Of a stretch of DNA of 64,000 nucleotides, positions 32,311 through 41,265 are shown one piece after another (position 1 is the stretch's first letter; every line of letters starts with the position of its first letter). Where the stretch lies: positions 1-64,000 of the forward strand of contig CAZDUO010000003.1 of assembly GCA_964508655.1 (NCBI GenBank), read 5' to 3'. This DNA comes from VBAS01 sp964508655. Lineage in GTDB: Bacteria; Bacteroidota; Bacteroidia; Chitinophagales; Chitinophagaceae. Below the pieces are notes generated by a model, which was not told where the DNA came from, searched no databases, and was given only the letters and a program-made list of their open reading frames with translations. Made by a program: the position numbers and the translations under genes.

Positions 32311-32320
32311 CGGGGGATTT
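32296..32320. terminator. Bidirectional terminator between the secreted protein and transaldolase genes
   Basis: AAATCCCCC at 32296-32304 pairs with GGGGGATTT at 32312-32320, with the plus-strand stop codon in the loop. It lies between the convergent genes ending at 32310 and 32329 and can serve both. Confidence 0.7.
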
Positions 32321-32328
32321 CAGTTTCA

Positions 32329-33000
32329 TTAAGCATGCACAGGCGTTGCCTGTGTTTTTTTTGCATCCTCCAGGAATTTAGCAAGACCAATATCAGTAAG
32401 CGGATGCTTCAGTAATCCGAGAATTGATTCCAGCGGGCAGGTGCATACATCGGCGCCGGCCTCGGCACAGCGGATGATGTGGTTGGGATTGCGGATAGAA
32501 GCTGCCAGCACCTGCGTTTTAAAACCCTGTATGGAAAAGATGTTGACAATCTGGGCAATCAGCTGTACGCCATCCCAGCCGCTATCGTCTATGCGGCCGA
32601 TGAAAGGCGATACATAAGCGGCGCCGGCTTTGGCTGCCAGGATAGCCTGGCCTGCTGAAAACACCAGTGTACAGTTTGTGCGTATGCCGTTATCGCTGAA
32701 CCATTTGATGGCTTTCACCCCGTCTTTAATCATCGGCACTTTTACCACGATGTTCGGATGAATGGCCGCCAGCTTTCTTCCTTCCTCCACAATCCCGCGG
32801 AAATCGGTGGCTATCACTTCGGCGCTGATGTCGCCGTCCACCATTTCGCAAATGCTGCGGTATTGATTTACGATTGCCTCTTCACCTTTGATACCTTCTT
32901 TTGCCATCAGGGAAGGATTGGTGGTGACGCCATCGAGGATACCCAATTCATGCGCCTCTTTAATCTGGGCAAGGTTGGCTGTATCAATAAAGAATTTCAT
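32329..33000 (-). CDS. Transaldolase/fructose-6-phosphate aldolase family (small TalC/FSA type)
   Basis: The 223-residue product belongs to the short transaldolases: MKFFIDTANLAQIKEAHELGILDGVTTNPSLMAKEG at the start, the Schiff-base lysine in NIVVKVPMIKDGVKAIKWF, NCTLVFSAGQAILAAKAGAAYVSPFIGRIDD and VLAASIRNPNHIIRCAEAGADVCTCPL. It moves a dihydroxyacetone unit between sugar phosphates in the pentose phosphate pathway, or cleaves fructose 6-phosphate. It could help process pentoses released by the arabinofuranosidases, but it is separately transcribed and may be housekeeping. Confidence 0.93.
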   Translation of the reverse strand: MKFFIDTANLAQIKEAHELGILDGVTTNPSLMAKEGIKGEEAIVNQYRSICEMVDGDISAEVIATDFRGIVEEGRKLAAIHPNIVVKVPMIKDGVKAIKWFSDNGIRTNCTLVFSAGQAILAAKAGAAYVSPFIGRIDDSGWDGVQLIAQIVNIFSIQGFKTQVLAASIRNPNHIIRCAEAGADVCTCPLESILGLLKHPLTDIGLAKFLEDAKKTQATPVHA

Positions 33001-33051
33001 GAGCTGTAATTTTTATGAATAACCCTTTAGTGGGATGGAGTAATTAAAAAT

Positions 33052-33146
33052 GGCAGGCTCCTCACATCGCACCGCTACAACCACTTATCCTTGCTGCCTT
33101 CCGGCCCTGGGGAGGTTCAGCAGGAGCTGGTCGTGTAAGACCTGCC
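33052..33146 (-). ncRNA. ffs: Signal recognition particle RNA, small bacterial type (4.5S)
   Basis: Read on the minus strand the sequence holds the conserved apical hairpin of SRP RNA: CCAGGGCCGGAAGGCAGCAAGG with the GGAA tetraloop and the asymmetric internal loop, preceded by CTGCTGAACCTCCC. The ends GGCAGG (33141-33146 side) and CCTGCC (33052-33057 side) pair, closing a roughly 95-nt rod. It binds Ffh for co-translational targeting. A TATCTTTG promoter box lies just upstream. Confidence 0.9.
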
Positions 33147-33150
33147 GCCG

Positions 33151-33158
33151 CAAAGATA
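33151..33158 (-). promoter_or_regulatory. Promoter -7 box of the SRP RNA gene
   Basis: On the minus strand the bases are TATCTTTG, an exact TANNTTTG match identical to the purK box, ending 4-5 nt before the predicted 5' end of the SRP RNA. Confidence 0.6.
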
Positions 33159-33210
33159 AGGATTCGGGTAGTCTTTTTATTCGGATTTCAGGGTGTTTAC
33201 AATAAAATGT

Positions 33211-33300
33211 TGAACAGAATTACCAACCGGGGAAAGAAGCATCCCTCCTTCACTTAAGTTTCGGAGGGCAGGCGCAAGTACAGTTTAATCGGAGCGTTGC
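33211..33300. repeat. Degenerate AACGGAGCGTCGCAA-type repeat
   Basis: AACAGAATTACC near 33213 and AATCGGAGCGTTGCAGCC near 33284 resemble the ends of the repeat family at 25482 and 59781. This interval, between the SRP RNA and the T9SS plug gene, contains no gene. Confidence 0.3.
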
Positions 33301-33320
33301 AGCCGGCTCAATAAAAATTA

Positions 33321-34592
33321 TTACGGTCTTTCGAGCAGTGAATTGATGAGGGCATAACCAATAAGCTCATCGGCACGGCCGCCGAAAGGCCGGTAATAAA
33401 CCAGCACCATGTAAGCATTTTCAGTGCTTGCATAATTTCCCTCGGTGTTTTCGAAGCTCACCGGCTCGTCGGCTTTTTTTACAGGCAGTGTGACGTAAGA
33501 ATAATTATAAAAGCCCTGTTTGAGAAAAATTGTTTTTTCATAAGCGCCTTTTTCTTCGTTGAATTCCATCCGGGCATTACTATCGGTAGCATAATTGGTG
33601 AACTCGCCGTAGAGATAAACATCACGTTCGGGATAGGGCTTGTTGCCCGGCGGGAAAAAACTGAAATGCACATAAGCATAATCCGATTGCCAGAAGGGAT
33701 TGATGTTATCCGTGGTTTCGATGGTGTAAAAACCATTCAGGTCGCGGTAATAAAAATAGATCTGCGAACGACGTTCACCATCGGGTTTTACATACACATC
33801 GGTTCGGGTGGGCTGTTTGTCAATACGGGTCATCCGCTCACTCATCAGGCGCAGGCTGCGCAGGTCAATCCAGCGCCATTCCTTGCCGGCAGGAAATGAA
33901 GTTTGTGACTCATCGTTGTATTCAAAATAATTACCCCGGAAAATATTTGGCCGCTGCAGATAAGCCGCCGTGGGCCATGCAAAATTCTGCAACAACACAA
34001 CTTTCACATCCTGCTGGTTGAAAACGTTTATTGTCGTATTCAGATTTACTGCCACCTGCAGTTTTTGATGTGTTCTGAATAATGAACCGCTGAAGGGCTG
34101 CTGTACCTGGGCGCCAACTGTTGCTTTTACTTCTACTACCAGAAAGCGTTTGGTAAAAACAAGTTTGGAAGTATCACCATCCAAAAAAACTTTCAGCAAG
34201 TAATTGCCCGATCGTGATGGGGTACAGTTGCGGTCGGGCAGGCGTGCATAATAATTGGTGTAGCGGGTAAAGGCGATAGACGAGGTTCGGTAGGTGGTGA
34301 TGCGGTTGCTCTGGAACCCGCGGATGAAATCAAAGGGATTCAGACTGGCAGGCGACCAGTCAGCATTGCAGAGCTGGAAGCTGTAATAATAATTCTTCAC
34401 GCCGCCATCAAGGTCATCAAAATACAGATCCAGGTCATCCACACTGCCCAGCCGGATGATGGGATAGCTGTAGGGGTCGCCGGGTTTGTGCAGTTTGATA
34501 GAGCGGATGTTGGATTTGTAAATATGGTCGGGCAGCTGGCCATGGGCAACTGTGCTGAGAAATACTGCTGCAAGTAAAAATTGATATTTCAT
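33321..34592 (-). CDS. Type IX secretion system plug protein (DUF5103)
   Basis: The product, 423 residues from ATG 34592 (MKYQFLLAAVFLSTVAHGQ, signal peptide), belongs to the DUF5103/T9SS plug family. These periplasmic proteins close the SprA translocon in the outer membrane when it is not exporting. Visible family features are IRSIKLHKPGDPYSYPIIRLGSVDDLDLYFDDLDGGVKNYYYSFQLCNADW near the N-terminus and the aromatic-rich beta sandwich with SFFPPGNKPYPERDVYLYGEFTNY and YVLVYYRP-like end (YMVLVYYRPFGGRADELIGYALINS). Its presence indicates a T9SS in the organism. Confidence 0.88.
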   Translation of the reverse strand: MKYQFLLAAVFLSTVAHGQLPDHIYKSNIRSIKLHKPGDPYSYPIIRLGSVDDLDLYFDDLDGGVKNYYYSFQLCNADWSPASLNPFDFIRGFQSNRITTYRTSSIAFTRYTNYYARLPDRNCTPSRSGNYLLKVFLDGDTSKLVFTKRFLVVEVKATVGAQVQQPFSGSLFRTHQKLQVAVNLNTTINVFNQQDVKVVLLQNFAWPTAAYLQRPNIFRGNYFEYNDESQTSFPAGKEWRWIDLRSLRLMSERMTRIDKQPTRTDVYVKPDGERRSQIYFYYRDLNGFYTIETTDNINPFWQSDYAYVHFSFFPPGNKPYPERDVYLYGEFTNYATDSNARMEFNEEKGAYEKTIFLKQGFYNYSYVTLPVKKADEPVSFENTEGNYASTENAYMVLVYYRPFGGRADELIGYALINSLLERP

Positions 34593-34674
34593 TAATCGGG
34601 CCATCTAAAAACTTATTTCCGGTGTTGTTATTGTGAAATTACGTGGAAAAAGAGGATAAATCTTTTTGCCATCT

Positions 34675-34682
34675 TATTTTTG
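34675..34682 (+). promoter_or_regulatory. Promoter -7 box before the LolC/E-like permease gene
   Basis: TATTTTTG matches TANNTTTG exactly. Its position over the TTG at 34680 suggests that translation starts at the next TTG (34701), which gives MNVASFIANRIAFNQQ, a family-like beginning. Confidence 0.45.
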
Positions 34683-35936
34683 ACAGACAAAAAAGCGACA
34701 TTGAACGTTGCAAGTTTCATAGCAAACAGGATTGCTTTCAACCAGCAGAAATCATTTTCCCGGTTTATCATCCGGCTTTCTGTTGCGGCCACGGTTATCA
34801 GCATAGCTGTGATGATTGTTACCCTTTCGCTGGTAAATGGTTTCCAGGAAACCGTCAGTGGGAAAGTGTTTAGTTTCTCCGGTCATATCAGGGTGCAACT
34901 TAAGCAGGCATTGCGCGGGCCCGTGGCTGAAGAAACACCGATTGAAATGAATGCACAGGTGGAAAAAGTGATAAAAAAGTACACGGGCGTAGTGAGTATG
35001 CATCCCTACGCCACCCGCTATGCCATTCTGAAAACGAAAGAATCAATGGAAGGTGTGCTGATGAAAGGGCTTGACGGGAGCTTTGATTTTCGTCACTTGC
35101 AAAGTTTTTTAAAAGAAGGCCGCTGGTTGCAGTTCAACGACAGCAGCTACGCAAGAGAAATCATCGTTTCGGCCCATACGGCAAGGCAACTTGAACTGAA
35201 ATTGCACGACCGTATCCTGATTTATTTTATCCGGCCCGATGGCAGCATGCGGCCTGACAGGCTCGAAGTGACCGGCATTTATAAAACCGGCATTGATGAG
35301 TACGATAAAAACTTTGCCATCGGCGATCTGAAACTGATACAACGGCTGAACGAGTGGAAACCGGGGGAAATCGGCGGCTATGAAATTTTTCTTTCTGATT
35401 TTAGCCGGATGGAAAAAGCAAGCGAGGAATTGTATGCCCTGCCTGAATTTCCTGAAACATGGGACACACAACCCATCCGCAATATTTACCCCAACATCTT
35501 CGACTGGCTGAACCTGCAAAACATTACCCGCAATGTACTGATCGGCTTTATGATACTGGTGGCAGTTATCAATCTTATTACCTGTCTCATTATTCTTGTG
35601 CTTGAACGCCTGCGCATGATAGGTGTGCTTAAAGCGCTGGGCGCCACCGACTGGACTGTGCAGAAAATTTTTCTTCGTCATTCGCTGCTCATCACTGCAC
35701 TGGGCATAATTAGCGGCCTTGCTTTTGGGCTGGGCCTGCTTTACCTGCAGCAATACACCGGCTTTTTCAAACTGAAAGAAGAAGCTTATTACATGAGTGA
35801 AGCGGCAGTAAAAATAGTGTGGTGGCAAATAGCTGCTGTGTGTGCGGGCACATTACTGGTGAGTTTTCTCGTACTCACTATTCCAAGCTACATTGTAAGA
35901 AGGGTGAGACCTGTGAAGGCGATACATTTCCGATAA
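34680..35936 (+). CDS. FtsX-family ABC permease, LolC/LolE-like
   Basis: The 418-residue product (411 if started at TTG 34701, which I prefer) has the LolC/E architecture: an N-terminal membrane helix (about 28-55; FIIRLSVAATVISIAVMIVTLSLVNGF), a large periplasmic MacB-like domain (about 60-270), and three C-terminal helices (ITRNVLIGFMILVAVINLITCLIILVLERLRMIGVLKALGATDWTVQKIFLRHSLLIT..., and the last ending IPSYIVRRVRPVKAIHFR). It would extract lipoproteins or substrates from the inner membrane with an ATPase encoded elsewhere. No ATG start exists in the usual region, so a TTG start is likely. Confidence 0.88.
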   Translation: MTDKKATLNVASFIANRIAFNQQKSFSRFIIRLSVAATVISIAVMIVTLSLVNGFQETVSGKVFSFSGHIRVQLKQALRGPVAEETPIEMNAQVEKVIKKYTGVVSMHPYATRYAILKTKESMEGVLMKGLDGSFDFRHLQSFLKEGRWLQFNDSSYAREIIVSAHTARQLELKLHDRILIYFIRPDGSMRPDRLEVTGIYKTGIDEYDKNFAIGDLKLIQRLNEWKPGEIGGYEIFLSDFSRMEKASEELYALPEFPETWDTQPIRNIYPNIFDWLNLQNITRNVLIGFMILVAVINLITCLIILVLERLRMIGVLKALGATDWTVQKIFLRHSLLITALGIISGLAFGLGLLYLQQYTGFFKLKEEAYYMSEAAVKIVWWQIAAVCAGTLLVSFLVLTIPSYIVRRVRPVKAIHFR

Positions 35937-36031
35937 GGGAATGCTCAATTTTCAATGTTCCATATTCCATATTAAACAATAGATTGTCCCCAAAATTGAA
36001 CATTGATAATTGAGAGTTGAGCATTGAGCAT
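35936..36031. repeat. Inverted heptad arrays without a gene between them
   Basis: Plus-strand heptads of the form GCTCAAT/TTTCAAT/GTTCCAT/ATTCCAT (35942-35975) are followed after a short loop by the inverse type TTGAACA/TTGATAA/TTGAGAG/TTGAGCA/TTGAGCA (35995-36031). The two halves could fold on each other. This looks like the ends of an S23-type element without its gene, or a MITE-like relative. Confidence 0.55.
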
Positions 36032-36032
36032 T

Positions 36033-36761
36033 TCAAACAAAATGTGACAATATTATACCGGTGGCAATGGCTGCATTCAGCGACTCTGTATTGCCTTTTC
36101 CGGGAATGGTGATTCTCACATTTGCCAAACCCAGCAGTTCTGCACTGATTCCTTTTGATTCATTGCCGATGATGATGAATCCTTCGCCGGGCTTTTCCAT
36201 TTTGGTTATGTCTCTTCCATCGAGCACAGCTGCATAGCTGCGTATGTCATTGTGCTTTTTTAAAAATTCCGGTAAAGAACAGTATTCAATTCTTACCCTT
36301 GCAATGCTGCCCATGGTGGCCTGCACCACTTTGGGATTGTAAATGCCGGCGCAATCGGGGCTGCAGAAAACGTTTTTTATACCAAACCAATCCGCTACGC
36401 GGATGATGGTACCCATGTTGCCGGGGTCCTGTATGGTTTCCAGCAGCAGCGAAAGTGTTCCGTGAAACTGCGGTTCGCCTTTCCATTTAATTTTTTCCAC
36501 TACGGCCAGTACCTGGTGCGCTGTGGCAAGGTGTGAAATTTTTTCTAATTCCTGCTGGTTGATTTCAATAATATCAGCCCGTACAGCGGGATTATTTTTT
36601 ATCCATTCTGCTAATGCATACACCTGTACCACTTTGCAGTTGGGAGATGCGAGCAATTCTTTTACAAGTTTAGGTCCTTCGGCAATAAACAGGTTTGCTT
36701 CGTCTCTCGGTTTTTTCTGGCCTAAACTTTGAATATATTTGAGCTGATTTTTTGAAAGCAT
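36033..36761 (-). CDS. SpoU-family RNA 2'-O-ribose methyltransferase (TrmH-like)
   Basis: The 242-residue product has an N-terminal substrate-binding domain (QLKYIQSLGQKKPRDEANLFIAEGPKLVKELLAS) and the SPOUT knot with motif 1 LLLETIQDPGNMGTIIRVADWFG, motif 2 GFIIIGNESKGIS and motif 3 VRITIPGKGNTESLNAAIATGIILSHF. It methylates a ribose in tRNA or rRNA with S-adenosylmethionine; the exact nucleotide cannot be told. It diverges from tamL over 20 bp, an arrangement common in Bacteroidota. Confidence 0.93.
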   Translation of the reverse strand: MLSKNQLKYIQSLGQKKPRDEANLFIAEGPKLVKELLASPNCKVVQVYALAEWIKNNPAVRADIIEINQQELEKISHLATAHQVLAVVEKIKWKGEPQFHGTLSLLLETIQDPGNMGTIIRVADWFGIKNVFCSPDCAGIYNPKVVQATMGSIARVRIEYCSLPEFLKKHNDIRSYAAVLDGRDITKMEKPGEGFIIIGNESKGISAELLGLANVRITIPGKGNTESLNAAIATGIILSHFV

Positions 36762-36781
36762 TTTCTTTCGTTTAAATAATC

Positions 36782-39106
36782 ATGTTATCAGGCAAGCCAC
36801 AAACTAATTTAACTGCCCTGGTTGCAGCCGGGGTGGTTTTGTTTTTAATGGCTTCCTGTGCTGTAGTGCCAAAAGATTACCCGCCAAACAGGCCATTTGT
36901 TTATGAAACAAATATCCGGCTTGAAGGCAACTTATCCAAAGAAGAAAAACTCAGCCTGCAATCGCAGCTGAAAAACCAGCTGGACGACAGCATACGGGTA
37001 AGAACGGTATATAAATTTCTGTACAAGGGAATCAATCGCCAGGTTTTGCTGAAGCCGCCAATGTATGACAGTGCCAATGCCGACCGCTCCGTGGCTTCCA
37101 TGAAATCGTTGCTGAACAAACTGGGTTATTTCCGCAGCACTATTACATACGACACAACGGTTGAATTTAAAGAAACTGAGCCACCCCAATACAGAACCAC
37201 TGTAAATTTTACTGTGAAAACGGGAAGGCAGTTCAGGCTTGATAGCGTCAGCTATGTCATTAATCATACTGAGCTGCAGGCATTGGCAGACGGCAGCAGG
37301 CACAAATCGCTATTGAAAAAGGATGTTCCCTTTTCGCAGCCGCTTATATCCGATGAACTGAACAGGCTGGTGGAACTGTACCGCGAAAACGGGTACTTGC
37401 GTTTCAGCTTTAATGAGCTGGCCGGCGTATGGGATACGTTGTACAATGATTTGTTGCGGCCCACCGTGGATCCCTTTGAACAAATAGAGATGCTGGAAAA
37501 ACTACGCAGCAAAATTGATACCCCTGTTGCCGATATAGAAATCAGGCTGCGGCCCGGCTACATTGTGGAGAAACTAACCAAATACTATGTTGGCCACAGT
37601 ACCATTTACACCGATACGGCAAGAACGATGGCACAACTGGCCTACCGCGACAATAACTTCAGCATTTACCAGTATCACAATTTTTTTAAACCAAAATTTA
37701 TTATTCAGAACATTTACTTCCGCCGCGGCGATTTGTACAACGAAAAACAATTTCTGAAAACCATCAATCGTTTCAACCAGCTGGGTGCCTGGCGGCTGGT
37801 GAATATTGAACAAATGCCAAGGGCTGAATCCGATACAGTTGATTTCACAGTTTTACTAACCCCCGCCGAAAAGCTTGCCTTTACAGCCAATCTTGAAGGC
37901 AGCATCAATAACAGCAACAGCCTTATCCTGGAAGAAAATTTATTAGGCATCGGTGTTAACGTACAGTTGCTGAACAGGAACTTCGGCCGCACAGCCAACC
38001 TTTCTTCCACAGCGTTGCGTTATTCCACTGAAGTAAATACCAAAGGTGAGTTTGTAAAAACCAGGCAGGCCAGTATCAGTCACAGCATTAGTTTTCCCAA
38101 GCCGATACCCAATGTAAAATGGATACCGGAAAAGTTCCGGGATAATTTCAAAACCGTGTTAACTGCATCGCTGGGCAACATTGAACGAAATGATTTTTTC
38201 AATCTCACTTCCATCAACGCATCCTGGGGCTACAGCTTTTCGTGGCGAAATAAAACCTTTAGCCTGAAGTTTCCCAACATTGAATATGCCTATGTAAGAA
38301 AAAGAGACAGCCTGGTTGAATTTCTCAACCAGAACCCTTCATTGAAAACCGTATTTCCCGAAAACGGCCTGGTTCTGTCGGTGCAGAGTGGTTTTACAGT
38401 TCGCTGGGGCAGAGGCAATACATCTCAATTTTTCAGGGCAAATATTGAAGAATCGGGATTGCTGACTAACCTTATCAATCTTAAATTACTCGATAGTCTT
38501 TTCCGCTTTATAAAACTGGATGCCGAATACATCAGGAATATCAGCCTGGGTAAAAACTCTTTTATCTTTCGTACGTATGCCGGTGCAGGCTTTGCCTTGC
38601 GCACTAAAGACCGAACCGGCACACCCAACCTGCCATTCTTCAAACAATTTTCTGCCGGCGGGCCCTACAGCATGCGGGCATGGGGGTTGAGAACCCTGGG
38701 CCCCGGATCCACGGTTGAATACAGAAGTGCTGTGCCAATTCGCTTTGGTGATTTTCAGTTTGAAACCAATGCAGAGTTTCGTTTCCCATTATTCAGGTTG
38801 GGCGGATACCTCACCAGCAGTTGTGTGTTTGCCGATGTGGGCAATATCTGGTTTTTGAAACCACACTCCGATTTTCCTGACGGCACACTTACGGCAAATA
38901 AATTTTTTAAAGACCTTGCTGTTGGCATCGGTACCGGCATCAGGGTGGATTTTGAATTCTTCCGCCTGCGGCTCGACTATGGCCTGCGGGTAAGAAACCC
39001 ATCACCGGAACCGGATAAAGCAGAGGGACAGTTTAAATGGTTTTATCATTTCAAACCGCTATCAGGAATTTTACAATTAGGCATCAATTACCCGTTTTCA
39101 TTTTGA
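36782..39106 (+). CDS. tamL: TamL-type outer-membrane assembly lipoprotein (BamA/TamA family)
   Basis: The 774-residue product starts with a lipoprotein signal (LVAAGVVLFLMASC, lipid Cys26), which distinguishes TamL from TamA. POTRA domains cover roughly 40-380 and the Omp85 barrel the rest, with the conserved loop-6 motif region FKQFSAGGPYSMRAWGLRTLGPGS (VRGF-like) near 640 and a C-terminal beta strand ending PLSGILQLGINYPFSF, the expected aromatic terminus. It works with TamB in inserting or exporting outer-membrane components. Confidence 0.9.
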   Translation: MLSGKPQTNLTALVAAGVVLFLMASCAVVPKDYPPNRPFVYETNIRLEGNLSKEEKLSLQSQLKNQLDDSIRVRTVYKFLYKGINRQVLLKPPMYDSANADRSVASMKSLLNKLGYFRSTITYDTTVEFKETEPPQYRTTVNFTVKTGRQFRLDSVSYVINHTELQALADGSRHKSLLKKDVPFSQPLISDELNRLVELYRENGYLRFSFNELAGVWDTLYNDLLRPTVDPFEQIEMLEKLRSKIDTPVADIEIRLRPGYIVEKLTKYYVGHSTIYTDTARTMAQLAYRDNNFSIYQYHNFFKPKFIIQNIYFRRGDLYNEKQFLKTINRFNQLGAWRLVNIEQMPRAESDTVDFTVLLTPAEKLAFTANLEGSINNSNSLILEENLLGIGVNVQLLNRNFGRTANLSSTALRYSTEVNTKGEFVKTRQASISHSISFPKPIPNVKWIPEKFRDNFKTVLTASLGNIERNDFFNLTSINASWGYSFSWRNKTFSLKFPNIEYAYVRKRDSLVEFLNQNPSLKTVFPENGLVLSVQSGFTVRWGRGNTSQFFRANIEESGLLTNLINLKLLDSLFRFIKLDAEYIRNISLGKNSFIFRTYAGAGFALRTKDRTGTPNLPFFKQFSAGGPYSMRAWGLRTLGPGSTVEYRSAVPIRFGDFQFETNAEFRFPLFRLGGYLTSSCVFADVGNIWFLKPHSDFPDGTLTANKFFKDLAVGIGTGIRVDFEFFRLRLDYGLRVRNPSPEPDKAEGQFKWFYHFKPLSGILQLGINYPFSF

Positions 39107-39782
39107 GCTGTTTTATTTCTTCTTCAAATTCAGAAATGGTTTTTGCGTCTTTCAATTGAAATTCGCCGATGCGTGTACGGCACAGGCTACTGAGATAGGC
39201 GCCGCAGCCAAGTGCTGCACCAATATCATTTGCCAGGCTGCGGATGTAAGTACCCGTGCTGCAAACTACCCGAAAAGAAACCACAGGCAACTGCACTGCA
39301 GTTATTTCAAATTCTTTTATAAAAACTTTCCGCGGTTCCAGTTTTACTTCATGCCCCTTGCGGGCAAGTTCATACACCCTTTTTCCCTGCTGTTTGATGG
39401 CAGAATGTGCCGGTGGTACCTGAAGTATGTCGCCCGTGAAATTTTTTGCAGCTGTATGGAGTTGTGCAGCTGTTATTAATCCAGTGTCCTTAAAATTTTC
39501 CGGTTCGCTTTCCAAATCGTAAGTTGGCGTAGTGGCACCCAGCGTAAATGTTCCGATGTATTCTTTTTCACGGGCCATGTATTCATTTATTTTTTTTGTG
39601 AATTGGCCGGTGCATACAATCAGCAAGCCGGTGGCCAGCGGATCCAGGGTGCCGGCATGCCCCACTTTTTTTACCCGCAGCAGGTTTCTTAATTTTCTCA
39701 CCACATCAAACGATGTCCACCGGTGTGGTTTGTTTATCAGCAGCACCTGGCCTTCTTCAAACTTGTCAAACGGATTATTCAT
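39084..39782 (-). CDS. truB: tRNA pseudouridine(55) synthase
   Basis: TruB makes pseudouridine 55 in tRNA. The 232-residue product has the family start EGQVLLINKPHRWTSFDVVRKLRNLL, the catalytic aspartate in VGHAGTLDPLATGLLIVCTG, then YIGTFTLGATTPTYDLESE, VPPAHSAIKQQGKRVYELARKG and CSTGTYIRSLANDIGAALGCGAYLSSLCRTRIGEF. The 3' end overlaps the convergent tamL gene by 23 bp. Confidence 0.97.
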   Translation of the reverse strand: MNNPFDKFEEGQVLLINKPHRWTSFDVVRKLRNLLRVKKVGHAGTLDPLATGLLIVCTGQFTKKINEYMAREKEYIGTFTLGATTPTYDLESEPENFKDTGLITAAQLHTAAKNFTGDILQVPPAHSAIKQQGKRVYELARKGHEVKLEPRKVFIKEFEITAVQLPVVSFRVVCSTGTYIRSLANDIGAALGCGAYLSSLCRTRIGEFQLKDAKTISEFEEEIKQLKMKTGN

Positions 39783-39882
39783 TGGACAAATGTAATGCCT
39801 CGCTGCCCGTAAACGGTCATTGGTTTCTGTTTACCCATTATCTGTTGCCTGTTGTACTTTGTCAGTAACAGGAAACCAGCAA

Positions 39883-41265
39883 CTAAATCGCCTGCCTTGC
39901 TTTCAGCTCCAGGTACTTGTTTACTGTGTTCACTGTTAGATTTTCGGGAGGCGTAAGAATGGAAAGAATGCCGTGATTCTGGAGTTCTTTTACAATCAAT
40001 TTTTTTTCATGCATAAATTTTTCCGCAATGGTTTTTACATAAACTCCTTCCACATCCTTTGCCAGTTTTTCTGTGAGTTTATTCAGTTCTGTATTTTCAA
40101 AAAATACCACCAGCAGCAAATGGTATTTTGCTATCATGCGCAGGTAGGGCAGCTGGCGCTGCATGCCGCCAAAGGATTCAAAATTGGTAAAAAGAATCAG
40201 GAGGCTGCGGTGGCGGATGTTGGCCCGTACCTGCTGGTAAAGCATTTCAAAATCGCTTTCCAAAAAACGGGTGGTTTGGTTGTACAGCAATTGCAGTACA
40301 TTCTGCAGCTGTATTGGTTTTTTATCGGCAGGCAAAATGGTGCCGATGTTTTCGGCAAATGTAACCAGGCCGAAACGGTCGTGGCGGCGCAGGCTCACAT
40401 TGCACATCACCAGCGAGGCGTTGATGGCATAGTCGAGCAGCGAAAGATTATCGAAGGGCATTTTCATCAGGCGGCCCTTGTCAATCATGCAATACACCTG
40501 CTGCGAACGTTCATCCAGGTAATTATTCACCATCAGCGAGCCTTTGCGTGCCGTGGCTTTCCAGTTGATGAGGCGGATGTCGTCGCCGCGGGTATAATCC
40601 TTTACATGTTCAAATTCGAGGCTGAGCCCCAGCTTGCGGAGCTTTTTTGATCCGGCTTCATTGGTTTGTGTGTCCCGGGCAATCAAATCATATTTTCTCA
40701 TCTGGAAAAAGGATGGATAAACCGGAACCATCTGCATTACCGGCGCATCAAAACGCCGGCTGAGCAGACTTAGCTGCGAGCTTACATACAAAATGATATT
40801 GCCAAAATGATACGCTCCTCTTTCCACCGGCCGTAAATAAATGCTGAACTTTTTTTCTTCACCGGGATTAAATCTTTTTTCAAAGTAATGCCGGCGTGCC
40901 TGGAACTGTTCGGGCAATTCATCAATTATTTTTATGTTAACAGTAAATGAATAATTGTTTTTTACTACAATCGCCACCGGATTTTTATCGCCATTGCTCA
41001 GCCTGTCTGCTATAATACGCTGTGCCGACGGTTTGCCGTGTGAAAGAAAAAGAAAAGCCGCATCAGCAACCATCAGCAGCAGCCAGGTGATAAAAACAAC
41101 AGTGGCTGCGGGCAGCAGCTGCGGGTAAAAAAATGCCGTGATAAAAAAAAGCACTACGATGCCGCCTGACCAGTAAAACCGGCTATTAAAATACAGTGGT
41201 TTCAGCCAGTAATTGGCCAGCATCCACAAAGCCACACCGATAACAATGAGGAGCAGCAGCAGCAT
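39883..41265 (-). CDS. DUF58-domain membrane protein
   Basis: The 460-residue product has two N-terminal membrane helices (about 1-70) and then the DUF58 region with the hallmark EFEHVKDYTRGDDIRLINWKATARKGSLMVNNYLDERSQQVYCMIDKGRLM near 215-260, followed by a von Willebrand A-like fold. DUF58 proteins are encoded next to MoxR ATPases and are thought to be their clients or assembly partners. It overlaps the moxR-like gene by one base in the same operon. Confidence 0.92.
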   Translation of the reverse strand: MLLLLLIVIGVALWMLANYWLKPLYFNSRFYWSGGIVVLFFITAFFYPQLLPAATVVFITWLLLMVADAAFLFLSHGKPSAQRIIADRLSNGDKNPVAIVVKNNYSFTVNIKIIDELPEQFQARRHYFEKRFNPGEEKKFSIYLRPVERGAYHFGNIILYVSSQLSLLSRRFDAPVMQMVPVYPSFFQMRKYDLIARDTQTNEAGSKKLRKLGLSLEFEHVKDYTRGDDIRLINWKATARKGSLMVNNYLDERSQQVYCMIDKGRLMKMPFDNLSLLDYAINASLVMCNVSLRRHDRFGLVTFAENIGTILPADKKPIQLQNVLQLLYNQTTRFLESDFEMLYQQVRANIRHRSLLILFTNFESFGGMQRQLPYLRMIAKYHLLLVVFFENTELNKLTEKLAKDVEGVYVKTIAEKFMHEKKLIVKELQNHGILSILTPPENLTVNTVNKYLELKARQAI

